Shown piece by piece: positions 57,116-64,000 of a stretch of 64,000 nucleotides of DNA (positions are counted from its first letter, which is position 1; each line of letters opens with the position of its first letter). The position numbers were made by a program, and so were the translations under genes. This stretch comes from Marinimicrococcus sp033875255 (lineage in GTDB: Bacteria > Pseudomonadota > Alphaproteobacteria > Geminicoccales > Geminicoccaceae), in contig JAWZSN010000003.1 of the NCBI GenBank assembly GCA_033875255.1, positions 186,001-250,000 on the forward strand, read 5' to 3'. The notes under the pieces are model-generated. The model did no database searches, was not told the origin of the DNA, and saw only the letters and a program-made list of their open reading frames with translations.

Positions 57116-58462
57116 ATGCAGATGCTGACGCGCGAGATGGCCAGTGTGCCGAACAATCTCGAACCGTTCTGGATGCCGTTCACGGCCAATCGCGACTTCA
57201 AGGCCAACCCGCGCCTGATCGCGAAGGCCGAGGGCATGTACTACACGACCACCGACGGGCAGCGGATTCTCGATGCCACCGCCGGCTTGTGGTGCGTGAA
57301 TGTCGGCCATGGCCGCGAGCGGGTGGTGGAGGCGATCCGGGCGCAGGCCGCGGAGCTCGACTTCGCGCCGACCTTCCAGTTCGCCCATCCCAAGGCCTTC
57401 GAGCTGGCCTCGCGTCTGGCCGACATGTTCCCCGGGGATCTCGACCACGCCTTCTTCACCAATTCCGGCTCGGAGTCGGTCGACACCGCGCTCAAGATCG
57501 CGCTGGCCTACCAGCGTGCCATCGGCCAGGGCACCAGGACGCGCCTGATCGGCCGCGAGCGCGGCTATCACGGGGTCGGATTTGGCGGGATCTCGGTCGG
57601 CGGCATCGTCAAGAACCGGATGTTCTTCGGCTCGCTGCTCACTGGCGTCGACCATCTGCCGCACACCTTGAACCTCGAGCACAACGCCTTCAGCCGCGGC
57701 CAGCCCGCCTGGGGCGCCCATCTGGCCGAGGATCTCGAGCGGATCATCGCTCTTCACGACGCTTCGACCATCGCCGCGGTGATCGTCGAGCCGGTAGCCG
57801 GCTCGATCGGCGTCTACCCGCCGCCCCAGGGCTATCTCGAGCGTCTCCGGGAGATCACCGAGAAGCACGGCATCCTCTTGATCTTCGACGAGGTCATCAC
57901 CGCCTTCGGCCGTCTCGGCAAGGCCTCGGCCTCGGAATATTTCGGCGTCCAGCCCGATCTCGTGACCACCGCCAAGGGGCTCACCTCGGGCACCGTGCCG
58001 ATGGGCGCGGTGATGGCCAGGAAGCACATCCACGACGCCATCGTCGGGGGTGCCACCAGCTCGCCGCAGACCATCGAGCTGTTCCACGGCTATACCTACT
58101 CGGCCCATCCGCTGGCCTGCGCCGCCGCCCTGGCGACCCTCGAGGTCTACAAGGAGGAGGGGCTGTTCGAGCGCGCGGCCGAGCTGGCGCCGTTCTGGGA
58201 GGAGGCGCTGCACAGCCTTGCAGGCGAGCCCCACGTCATCGACGTCCGCAATATCGGCCTGATGGGCGCGGTGGAGATGTCCTCGCGGCCCGGCAAGGTC
58301 GGCGAGCGTGCCTACGAGGCCATGGTCAAGGCCTGGGAGAAGGGGGTCATGATCCGCATCACCGGCGACACCATCGCCATGTCGCCGCCGCTGATCGTCC
58401 AGAAGCACGAGATCGAGACGGCCGTCGAGACGGTACGCAGCGTGGTGCGCGAGCTCGCCTGA
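57116..58462 (+). CDS. Class III omega-aminotransferase, beta-alanine:pyruvate transaminase-like
   Basis: A 448-residue PLP enzyme. The PLP lysine is K287 in 'LVTTAKGLTSG'; other marks are 'TNSGSESVDTALKIALAYQR', 'YHGVGFGGISVGGIVKNR' and 'ILLIFDEVITAFGRLG'. The 'WMPFTANRDFKANPRL' start and the 'GISVGGIVKNR' segment are typical of beta-alanine:pyruvate or beta-alanine-like omega-transaminases, which convert beta-alanine to malonate semialdehyde. With dihydropyrimidinase encoded 2.5 kb downstream, a role in reductive pyrimidine breakdown fits. A terminator follows the gene. Confidence 0.9.
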   Translation: MQMLTREMASVPNNLEPFWMPFTANRDFKANPRLIAKAEGMYYTTTDGQRILDATAGLWCVNVGHGRERVVEAIRAQAAELDFAPTFQFAHPKAFELASRLADMFPGDLDHAFFTNSGSESVDTALKIALAYQRAIGQGTRTRLIGRERGYHGVGFGGISVGGIVKNRMFFGSLLTGVDHLPHTLNLEHNAFSRGQPAWGAHLAEDLERIIALHDASTIAAVIVEPVAGSIGVYPPPQGYLERLREITEKHGILLIFDEVITAFGRLGKASASEYFGVQPDLVTTAKGLTSGTVPMGAVMARKHIHDAIVGGATSSPQTIELFHGYTYSAHPLACAAALATLEVYKEEGLFERAAELAPFWEEALHSLAGEPHVIDVRNIGLMGAVEMSSRPGKVGERAYEAMVKAWEKGVMIRITGDTIAMSPPLIVQKHEIETAVETVRSVVRELA

Positions 58463-58490
58463 GCCGTCGGCGCCCTCTGGCGCACGGGCG

Positions 58491-58523
58491 AACGGGCCGG
58501 CTTTTGCCGGCCCGTTGCCTTTT
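58491..58523 (+). terminator. Rho-independent terminator of the aminotransferase gene
   Basis: An 11-bp perfect stem, AACGGGCCGGC 58491-58501 with GCCGGCCCGTT 58506-58516, closes a TTTT loop; GCC and a T run (58520-58523) follow. It lies between convergent genes. Confidence 0.75.
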
Positions 58524-58538
58524 CAGCCGCCCAGAGCG

Positions 58539-59018
58539 TCAGTGGCTGCCGTGGAGGTCGGCCGCGCCCTTGACCGCTGCGTCGACCTGGACCTCGACGG
58601 TGGTCTCGCCGGCCTTCTCGAAGGTCAGGACGAGAGGGAAGCGTTGGCCCTCGGCGAGCGGCGCCTGCAGGCCCATCATCATGACGTGGTAGGAGCCGGG
58701 CTTGAGCTCGAGCTTGCCGCCCGCGGGGATCTCGATCCCGCCCTCGACCTGGCGCATCCGCACCACGCCCTTGTCGTCCAGGATGTTGTTGTGGATCTCC
58801 ACCTTCGAGGCGACCTCGGCGCTCGCCGAGACCAGCCGGTCGGCAGCCTCGCCCCTGTTCTCGATCACCGCATAGGCCACGCCGTTGGCCTGGCTGGCCG
58901 AGGTCGCGCGCGACCAGGGATGGTCGATCCTCAGATCGCCCACGGTGAAGTCGTGGGCGAAGGCGGCGGTGCTGCCGAGAAGGGCGGCGGCAAGGGCGGC
59001 GAGCTTGAGATGTCGCAT
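58539..59018 (-). CDS. pcuC: Periplasmic copper chaperone PCu(A)C
   Basis: A 159-residue secreted protein (signal 'MRHLKLAALAAALLGSTAAF', cleavage near FAHD) of the PCu(A)C family, which delivers Cu(I) to the CuA/CuB sites of cytochrome oxidase. The copper motif H-x-M is spread as usual: His in 'KVEIHNN', Met in 'VVRMRQVEGG', and 'GSYHVMMMGLQAPL' for the third and fourth ligands. The final residues HGSH could add metal contact. It is last of a three-gene minus-strand set with a DUF2946 protein and a beta-propeller, all exported. Confidence 0.92.
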   Translation of the reverse strand: MRHLKLAALAAALLGSTAAFAHDFTVGDLRIDHPWSRATSASQANGVAYAVIENRGEAADRLVSASAEVASKVEIHNNILDDKGVVRMRQVEGGIEIPAGGKLELKPGSYHVMMMGLQAPLAEGQRFPLVLTFEKAGETTVEVQVDAAVKGAADLHGSH

Positions 59019-59069
59019 GGAACTTCCTCCGTTGGGGTGCCGGACGCGGGCATCCGGCAGGTCATTGCG

Positions 59070-59477
59070 TCAGACGGCAGCGCTGCGCCTGGGCGGCGGT
59101 GCCCGGGACAGAGGAAGGAGGAAGAGTCGACGCCGGGCGTGCCAGCGGCGGCGGCGCGGGGCCGTCCGGCGTCGCGTCGGCCGGGCCTGCGGAAGCGGAG
59201 CCTGGGTGAGCGGCAGGGCCGGCTCGCGGCCCTCGGCCGTCAGGCAGAAGACGCAGTGCTGGTGCGGCTGGCGGTTGTCTGCGGGCGCCTCGCCCGGCGG
59301 CAGGAGCTCTTTGGGAAGCTGCACCAGCCGCGGGCCGTCGCCGGTGCACAGCACGACCGCGGCCAGCGAGGGTAGGGCAGCGCCCGGCGTCACCATGCCC
59401 GGCGGCAGCAGCAGGCTCAGGCCGGCCAGCACAGCCAGCGCCCGGCCGAGCGTGCGCAGAGCGTTCCACCGGCTCAT
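59070..59477 (-). CDS. DUF2946-like exported protein
   Basis: A 135-residue protein with an N-terminal hydrophobic segment ('ALAVLAGLSLLLPPG') and a central 'HQHCVFCLTAEG' motif, a CxxC with adjacent histidines as found in DUF2946 proteins that occur beside copper genes. The last ~40 residues are strongly arginine/proline-rich and end 'SRAPPPRRSAAV', as in several members ('RAPP' near the end). It lies between the copper chaperone and beta-propeller genes, so copper handling is likely. Biochemical role unknown. Confidence 0.72.
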   Translation of the reverse strand: MSRWNALRTLGRALAVLAGLSLLLPPGMVTPGAALPSLAAVVLCTGDGPRLVQLPKELLPPGEAPADNRQPHQHCVFCLTAEGREPALPLTQAPLPQARPTRRRTAPRRRRWHARRRLFLLPLSRAPPPRRSAAV

Positions 59478-59529
59478 CGGCGGCCATCCCGCATCGCCGG
59501 TCCGGCTCGCAAGGGGCGAGGCACGGCCA

Positions 59530-60708
59530 TCAGCTGCAGAAGTTGCGGCTGCCCGCGGCGGTCACCGCGCCGGGTGCGACCCCGACATCCTCGATGACCC
59601 GCACCAGCCGGCGCTCGCGGGCGTCGATCACCGCCAGCCCGTCCTTGCCGCGCATGCTCACATAAAGCCGCGCGCCGTCGGCGCTGGCGACCGCCTGCTG
59701 CGGCTCGCCGGGAAGCGCGATCTCGCCGTCCATGACGAGGTTGTCGAGATCGACCAGCAGCGCCGAGCGGCGCTCGCGGCTGAGCAGGAAGGCGGTGCTC
59801 TCGAACCACCCGGTGGCAACTGCGGCGATGTCGGCCGCTCCGTCGAGCCGGGCGATCTCCTCGAGCGTCCCCATCGAGACCACCGACAGGCTGTCCTCGC
59901 CCTGGTGGGTGACGAGCATCAGCCTCCCATAGGCGGCCGGATAGGCCCGCCATGGCGTGTCGCCCAGCTCGAGGCGGGCGAGCGTCCTGCCTTTGGCGAG
60001 GTCGATCAGCGCTACCCCCTCGCGCGGCACGTCGATCGCCAGGGCGCGCTCGCTCCCCGCCCCGGTGGCGATCTCGGTGAAGCCCTGTGGTGCGGCACCC
60101 GTCGCGGCGAGCAGCGCCGCCTCGGCAGTGCCGGTGCCGGCGATCTGCTCGACGCCGGCGATCTGCTCGACGATGGAGGCCGAGACGACGTCGACGACCT
60201 TGATGTGCTCGTCCAGCATGTCGGCGACGTAGAGTCGCGTGCCGTCGGCATTGAAGGCGTAGTTGTGGGCGAGTCCGATCCCCTCGATCCGCCGCCGCGA
60301 GCCGTCGGCGAGGTCGAGCAGCCACAGGCCCACCTCCTCGAGGCTGTTGATGGCGACGACGGTCCCCTCGGGTGCGGGCTGCATGTGGACCGGCGGAAAG
60401 CCCAGCTCGATCGGCGGCTGCGGCGCGCCGGTGTCCAGATCGAAGACCGAGATCCGGTCGCCCATGAAGTCGCTGGCGAGAAGCCGGTTGCCGTCAGGGA
60501 TCACTGCCACCTGGAAGGGCGGATGATCGAGCGGCAGGCGCCGGACCACTTGGTCGATGGTGGTATCGACCACGGCGATCTCGAGGGATTCCTCGCTCGC
60601 CACGAAGAGATGGCCATCAGGCCCGCCGGCCTCGCCCGCCGCGACGGCGCCGCTCGCGAGGAAGAGTACCAGGAGAGCCGTGCGGATCGTGCTGCTCATC
60701 GTCGTCAC
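59530..60708 (-). CDS. YVTN-type beta-propeller secreted protein
   Basis: A 392-residue exported protein (signal ending near 'AVAAGEAG') with about seven propeller blades: 'HLFVASEESLEIAVVDTTID', 'RLLASDFMGDRISVFDLDTG', 'RLYVADMLDEHIKVVDV', 'RLMLVTHQGEDSLSVVSM', 'RLYVSMRGKDGLAVIDARER'. The fold is related to quinoprotein and nitrous-oxide-reductase-like propellers, but no catalytic ligands are evident. An 18-bp tandem duplication inserts a second VEQIAG between blades. It is the first gene of the copper module and probably acts as a metal- or protein-binding scaffold (inference). Confidence 0.85.
   Translation of the reverse strand: MTTMSSTIRTALLVLFLASGAVAAGEAGGPDGHLFVASEESLEIAVVDTTIDQVVRRLPLDHPPFQVAVIPDGNRLLASDFMGDRISVFDLDTGAPQPPIELGFPPVHMQPAPEGTVVAINSLEEVGLWLLDLADGSRRRIEGIGLAHNYAFNADGTRLYVADMLDEHIKVVDVVSASIVEQIAGVEQIAGTGTAEAALLAATGAAPQGFTEIATGAGSERALAIDVPREGVALIDLAKGRTLARLELGDTPWRAYPAAYGRLMLVTHQGEDSLSVVSMGTLEEIARLDGAADIAAVATGWFESTAFLLSRERRSALLVDLDNLVMDGEIALPGEPQQAVASADGARLYVSMRGKDGLAVIDARERRLVRVIEDVGVAPGAVTAAGSRNFCS
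60136..60171. repeat. Exact 18-bp tandem duplication inside the beta-propeller gene
   Basis: GCCGGCGATCTGCTCGAC occurs twice without gap (60136-60153 and 60154-60171). In the protein it doubles VEQIAG, keeping frame. It looks recent and lies in a loop, so the fold should tolerate it. Confidence 0.9.
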
Positions 60709-60913
60709 CGGGGTGGCTGCTGGGGATCGATGGTCGCGACAGGCATCCGCCCATGCGGCAGGAGCGTGAAAGCTCTGCCAGCGGTGCCGGGGCGGGTCAA
60801 CCGACAGCTCGTCGCGGTCTCCTGGGCTGTCGCTCCCTGTCGCCTATCGACACTGCCACGGCATGGGTTAAGGTCCGATCAACAAACAAGAGGATCAGGG
60901 AAGGAGGCTCTCC

Positions 60914-62374
60914 ATGTCCTTGCTCGTGCGTGGCGGAACCGTGGTCAATGCCGACCGGAGCTTTCGCGCCGACGTGCTGTGCGCGGACGGCGTGATCAAG
61001 GCGGTCGGCCCCGATCTCGACGCGCCGGCCGGGGCCGAGGTGGTGGATGCCGGCGGCGCCTACGTGATGCCGGGCGGGATCGACCCGCACACCCACATGG
61101 AGATGCCCTTCATGGGCACGGTGGCGTGCGAGGACTTCGAGAGCGGCACCTCCTCGATGCTGGCCGGCGGCACCACCATGCTGATCGACTTCTGCATCCC
61201 CGCGCCGCAGCAGAGCCTCACCGATGCCCTCGACCAGTGGACCGAGTGGGGCAAGAAGGCGGTCGCCGACTACTCTTTCCACGTCGCCATCACCTGGTGG
61301 TCGGACCGGGTGGCCCAGCAGATGGCCGAGTGCGTCGACCGCGGCGTCAACAGCTTCAAGCACTTCATGGCCTACAAGGGCGCCTTGATGGTGGACGACG
61401 AGATCCTGTTCCACAGTTTTTCGCGCTGCCGCGACCTGGGGGCCCTGCCGCTGGTCCACGCCGAGAACGGCGACGCCGTGTTCCTGCTCCAGCAGCAGCT
61501 CCTCAACCAGGGCATCACCGGCCCCGAGGGCCATGCGCTCTCGCGCCCGCCGCATGTCGAGGCCGAGGCCGCCAACCGCGCCATCATGATCGCCCAGACG
61601 GTGGGCGTGCCGCTCTACGTGGTGCACACCTCCTGCAAGGAGGCGCACGCCGCCATCAAGCGGGCGCGCGACAACGGGCTTCGGGTCTATGGCGAGCCGC
61701 TGGCCCAGCATCTCGTGCTGGACGAGAGCGTCTACTACGAGAAGGACTGGGATCTCGCCGCCTCGCGGGTGATGAGCCCGCCCTTCCGCTCCAAGGAGCA
61801 CCAGAAGTCGCTGTGGGACGGGCTGGTCTCGGGCTCGCTGCAGGTGGTGGCCACCGACCACTGCGCCTTCAACCTCCAGCAAAAGCGCATGGGGCAGGAC
61901 AACTTCACGAGGATCCCCAACGGCACCGGCGGTATCGAGGAGCGCTTGAAGGTGGTCTGGCACTTCGGGGTCAACACCGGCCGGCTCACCCCCAACGAGT
62001 TCGTCGCGGTCACCAGCGCCAACTGCGCGAAAATCTACAATCTCTACCCGCAGAAGGGAGTCGTGGCGGCAGGGGCCGACGCCGATCTGGTGATCTGGGA
62101 CCCTCAGGCGCAGCACACGATCCGCCAAAAGGCGCACCACTCGAAGCTCGACGTGAACGTCTTCGAGGGTCTGACGGTGACGGGCGTGCCGCGGGTGACG
62201 GTCAGCCAGGGGCGGGTCGTGTGGAAGGACGGCGCGCTCGATGTTCGCCGGGGCCAGGGCCGCAATGTCAGGCGCCCGGCCTTCGCGCCGGCCTTCAAGG
62301 CGCAGACGGTCTGGAACGAGCGCACCCGGCCGCACCCCGTCCGGCGTCAGGTGCAGGTCCAGCAGACGCCGTGA
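60914..62374 (+). CDS. hydA: Dihydropyrimidinase (D-hydantoinase)
   Basis: A 486-residue amidohydrolase that opens dihydrouracil/dihydrothymine to N-carbamoyl-beta-amino acids in reductive pyrimidine breakdown; related enzymes hydrolyse hydantoins. The binuclear metal site is complete: H59 and H61 in 'IDPHTHMEMPF', the carboxylated lysine K155 in 'FKHFMAYKGALM', His in 'PLVHAENGDA' and 'LYVVHTSCKEA', Asp in 'VATDHCAF'. 'NGTGGIEERLKVVW' is a further family mark. It lacks an adjacent PydA/PydX dehydrogenase or beta-ureidopropionase. It is divergent from the copper module (205-base gap). Confidence 0.94.
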   Translation: MSLLVRGGTVVNADRSFRADVLCADGVIKAVGPDLDAPAGAEVVDAGGAYVMPGGIDPHTHMEMPFMGTVACEDFESGTSSMLAGGTTMLIDFCIPAPQQSLTDALDQWTEWGKKAVADYSFHVAITWWSDRVAQQMAECVDRGVNSFKHFMAYKGALMVDDEILFHSFSRCRDLGALPLVHAENGDAVFLLQQQLLNQGITGPEGHALSRPPHVEAEAANRAIMIAQTVGVPLYVVHTSCKEAHAAIKRARDNGLRVYGEPLAQHLVLDESVYYEKDWDLAASRVMSPPFRSKEHQKSLWDGLVSGSLQVVATDHCAFNLQQKRMGQDNFTRIPNGTGGIEERLKVVWHFGVNTGRLTPNEFVAVTSANCAKIYNLYPQKGVVAAGADADLVIWDPQAQHTIRQKAHHSKLDVNVFEGLTVTGVPRVTVSQGRVVWKDGALDVRRGQGRNVRRPAFAPAFKAQTVWNERTRPHPVRRQVQVQQTP

Positions 62375-62439
62375 GGTGGCGCGCCGCCTTTAAGCGGGCT
62401 GCGCGTTAAGAGGCTGTTCACCGGCGGTGGCGTATACCT

Positions 62440-62459
62440 TCCCGGACCTGGTTCCGGGA
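62440..62459 (+). promoter_or_regulatory. Hairpin covering the ribosome site of the GGDEF-EAL gene
   Basis: TCCCGG 62440-62445 pairs with CCGGGA 62454-62459 around an eight-base loop. The right arm includes most of the Shine-Dalgarno GGGAG (62456-62460) of ATG 62467, so the structure could block initiation. Confidence 0.4.
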
Positions 62460-62466
62460 GCCGCTC

Positions 62467-64000
62467 ATGGCGAAGGCATCTGGCGCGCGAGCATTTGCGG
62501 AAGCGCAGGCATCCGACCTTGCCGCGCTGGCGCGACTGCTCGGCCGAGGCGGCCTCAAGGTGGTCGTGCCGTCGGTCGCCGTAGCGGTGGCCGCCGCTGC
62601 CGCCGTGGTGCTGGCGGCCCTTCTTCTTCTCGCTCAAGAGCAGAGCACCCGGGCGGCGGCTGCCGCCCGGGGCACGATCGAGGCGGCCCTGCACCGGTTC
62701 GAGCGGCAGCTGGCCGGCGTGGCGGACGACGAGGCCCGCAGGTTCGCCACGGCCGGCCCGCCCGCCGCCGATGCGCTCCCGTCCCTGCACCGGGAGCTCG
62801 GCATCGCCTACTGCCTGCTGTTCGACGAGACCGGTCGGCCGGTCGGCAGCCAGAGGGCGGGAGCGCCGGATCTCGCGACGATTCTGGCTGCCCTAGGCCC
62901 TCCGCCCGACGGGCAGTCTGTACAGACCGGCTATCTTCGGACGGCGGCCGGCCCGGCAGTCGCCGCTGCCGTCCCGCTGGAGCTCGCACGACGGGCACGT
63001 CGCGTCTGGGGCCCGGCGGCGCGGCTCGTCCTCGTAGCGCCGCTGGCCGGTCGCCCGCTCGCCGATCTGAGGGCTCTCGCCCATCTTCCCGATCTGGATC
63101 TGGGCCCGCCGGTTGCGGCGCCGGGTCTGCAATCGGTGGCGCTGCGCGGGGCCGATGGCACCGTCGCCGGCACCCTTTCATGGCGCCAGCCGCGCCCGGG
63201 CGATGCCATCGTGCACCGGGTCCTGCCACTGCTCCTCACGGCCGTAGGCGGCGTGGGCTTTTTGGGCTGGCGCTCGTGGCGGCGGGGCCGCGGGGTCGAG
63301 AGGGCGCTTGCCGCCAGTGAGGCGCGCGCGCAGCTTCTCGAGCTGGTCGATCCGCTCACCCGGCTGCCCAACCGGATCTTCTTCGCCGGCTGGCTCGCCC
63401 AGGCGCTGTCGCGCGCCGAGTCCCAGGGCAGCGGCGTGGCGCTGCTGCATCTCGACCTGGACGGTTTCAAGGAGATCAACGAGACGATGGGCCATGCTGC
63501 CGGCGACCGGCTGCTCTGTCTCGCTGCAGCCCGTATAAGGGCTGGCCTCAAGGCTGGAGAGGTGGCGGCGCGGCTCGGCGACGACGAGTTCGCGGTGGCG
63601 CGCGAAGGTGTCGTTCTCCCGCAGTTCGCCCAGGAGATCGGCCGGCGGCTGCTGCGGCTTCTGGCCGAGCCGTTCGAGATCGACGGCCGGACCGTGCAGG
63701 TCGGCACCAGCGTCGGTATTGCGGTGGCGCCCGGCGACGGCAGCGGCGCGGTGCAGCTCAGCCGCCATGCCGGCATGGCCCTGCTGCTCGCCAAGCAGAC
63801 CAGGGGCGGCGCCGTGCGCCACTTCGAGCCGGCCATGGGCGAGCGGCTGGCCTCGCGCCGCCGGCTGATCGGGGAGCTGCGCCAGGCGATGCCGGCAGGG
63901 CAGCTCGAGGTCCACTATCAGCCGCAATGTGCGCTGCACGACCGGCGCCTGCTGGGTTTCGAGGCCCTGCTACGCTGGCGCCATCCCGAGCGTGGCCTGA
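62467..64000 (+). CDS. GGDEF-EAL domain signalling protein (3' end outside window)
   Basis: An open frame of at least 511 codons running off the end. Layout: a membrane helix (~35-60) and a periplasmic sensor region (~60-255); a second helix (~258-275); a GGDEF domain ('LDPLTRLPNR'-type start, 'VALLHLDLDGFKEINETMGH'), with the signature changed to GDDEF in 'ARLGDDEFAV'; then the beginning of an EAL domain ('LEVHYQPQCALHDRRLLGFE' and EALLRWRHP). The altered GGDEF site suggests weak or no cyclase activity, as in many GGDEF-EAL hybrids where the first domain is regulatory. The EAL part should hydrolyse c-di-GMP, but its metal residues are beyond the window. GGGAG precedes ATG 62467. Confidence 0.88.
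   Translation, partial: MAKASGARAFAEAQASDLAALARLLGRGGLKVVVPSVAVAVAAAAAVVLAALLLLAQEQSTRAAAAARGTIEAALHRFERQLAGVADDEARRFATAGPPAADALPSLHRELGIAYCLLFDETGRPVGSQRAGAPDLATILAALGPPPDGQSVQTGYLRTAAGPAVAAAVPLELARRARRVWGPAARLVLVAPLAGRPLADLRALAHLPDLDLGPPVAAPGLQSVALRGADGTVAGTLSWRQPRPGDAIVHRVLPLLLTAVGGVGFLGWRSWRRGRGVERALAASEARAQLLELVDPLTRLPNRIFFAGWLAQALSRAESQGSGVALLHLDLDGFKEINETMGHAAGDRLLCLAAARIRAGLKAGEVAARLGDDEFAVAREGVVLPQFAQEIGRRLLRLLAEPFEIDGRTVQVGTSVGIAVAPGDGSGAVQLSRHAGMALLLAKQTRGGAVRHFEPAMGERLASRRRLIGELRQAMPAGQLEVHYQPQCALHDRRLLGFEALLRWRHPERGL

Noticed and set aside
59062..59487. Frameshift in the DUF2946-like gene
   Set aside because: An alternative frame gives a less arginine-rich tail, but the reported frame ends with the 'RAPP'-type motif seen in the family, so no shift is needed.
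1..64000. CRISPR arrays, insertion sequences, integrases, toxin-antitoxin pairs or phage defence genes
   Set aside because: No spaced short repeats, transposase motifs or recognised defence domains were found in the window.

Overview
The window is about 64 kb of very GC-rich bacterial chromosome, tightly packed with genes on both strands. The gene set points to an alphaproteobacterium, probably of the Rhodospirillales/Geminicoccales type. Supporting markers are an HWE-family histidine kinase, an MbfA-type ferritin-VIT iron exporter preceded by an Irr-type (ICE-like) box, a TRAP transporter, 3-hydroxybutyrate dehydrogenase, the PCu(A)C copper chaperone and Rrf2/Crp regulators. No rRNA, CRISPR array, insertion sequence, phage gene or integrase was seen. 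One tRNA (Lys, UUU) is present. No intergenic stretch longer than 300 bases was found.

Layout. 1-3.9 kb: tail of a LacI-family regulator, hisE, tRNA-Lys, a CHASE/HWE sensor kinase and mbfA. 3.9-12.1 kb: four tandem SEL1-repeat proteins on the minus strand; three are predicted lipoproteins, and a 567-bp near-identical direct repeat covers two of the gene junctions. 12.3-16.6 kb: a TRAP transporter (dctPQM) behind malonyl-CoA decarboxylase. 16.8-21.5 kb: a manganese ABC operon, mntABCD-mntR, in which one permease carries its own C-terminal MntR-like domain. 21.6-27.1 kb: small hypotheticals, a lipoprotein and a peptide-type ABC transporter (DppBCDF-like, no binding protein nearby). 27.1-28.2 kb: a TerC/Alx-family membrane protein, probably a Mn exporter, behind a highly base-paired leader. 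28.2-35.1 kb: two TrkH paralogues around a PAP2 phosphatase, then an endonuclease/exonuclease/phosphatase-family protein translationally coupled to a phospholipase D-VTT fusion. 35.2-36.8 kb: an Rrf2 regulator coupled to an odd sulfate-binding-like protein. 36.9-46.1 kb: mixed metabolism and stress genes (alcohol dehydrogenase, Crp-family regulator, secreted unknown protein, RidA, hydrolases, short-chain dehydrogenases, MsrA, HNH protein). 46.3-56.2 kb: P-type ATPase, FAD oxidoreductase, CBS protein, dehydrogenases, a frame-disrupted pseudogene, a lipoprotein, a FKBP isomerase and an MFS transporter with a 3' frameshift. 56.2-64 kb: hydratase, class III aminotransferase, a three-gene copper module, dihydropyrimidinase and the start of a GGDEF-EAL protein that runs off the window.

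How the parts fit. Metal handling is a repeated theme: iron export (mbfA with an Irr-type box), Mn import and its regulator (mntABCD/mntR), probable Mn export (TerC), copper delivery (PCu(A)C, DUF2946, beta-propeller) and a P-type cation ATPase. Carbon and nitrogen catabolism appear as possible malonate use (malonyl-CoA decarboxylase plus TRAP) and the pyrimidine/beta-alanine route (dihydropyrimidinase plus omega-aminotransferase). The least explained regions are the SEL1 array, the permease-MntR fusion, the structured RNA leader of terC and the sulfate-binding-like protein that lacks the usual ligand loop.
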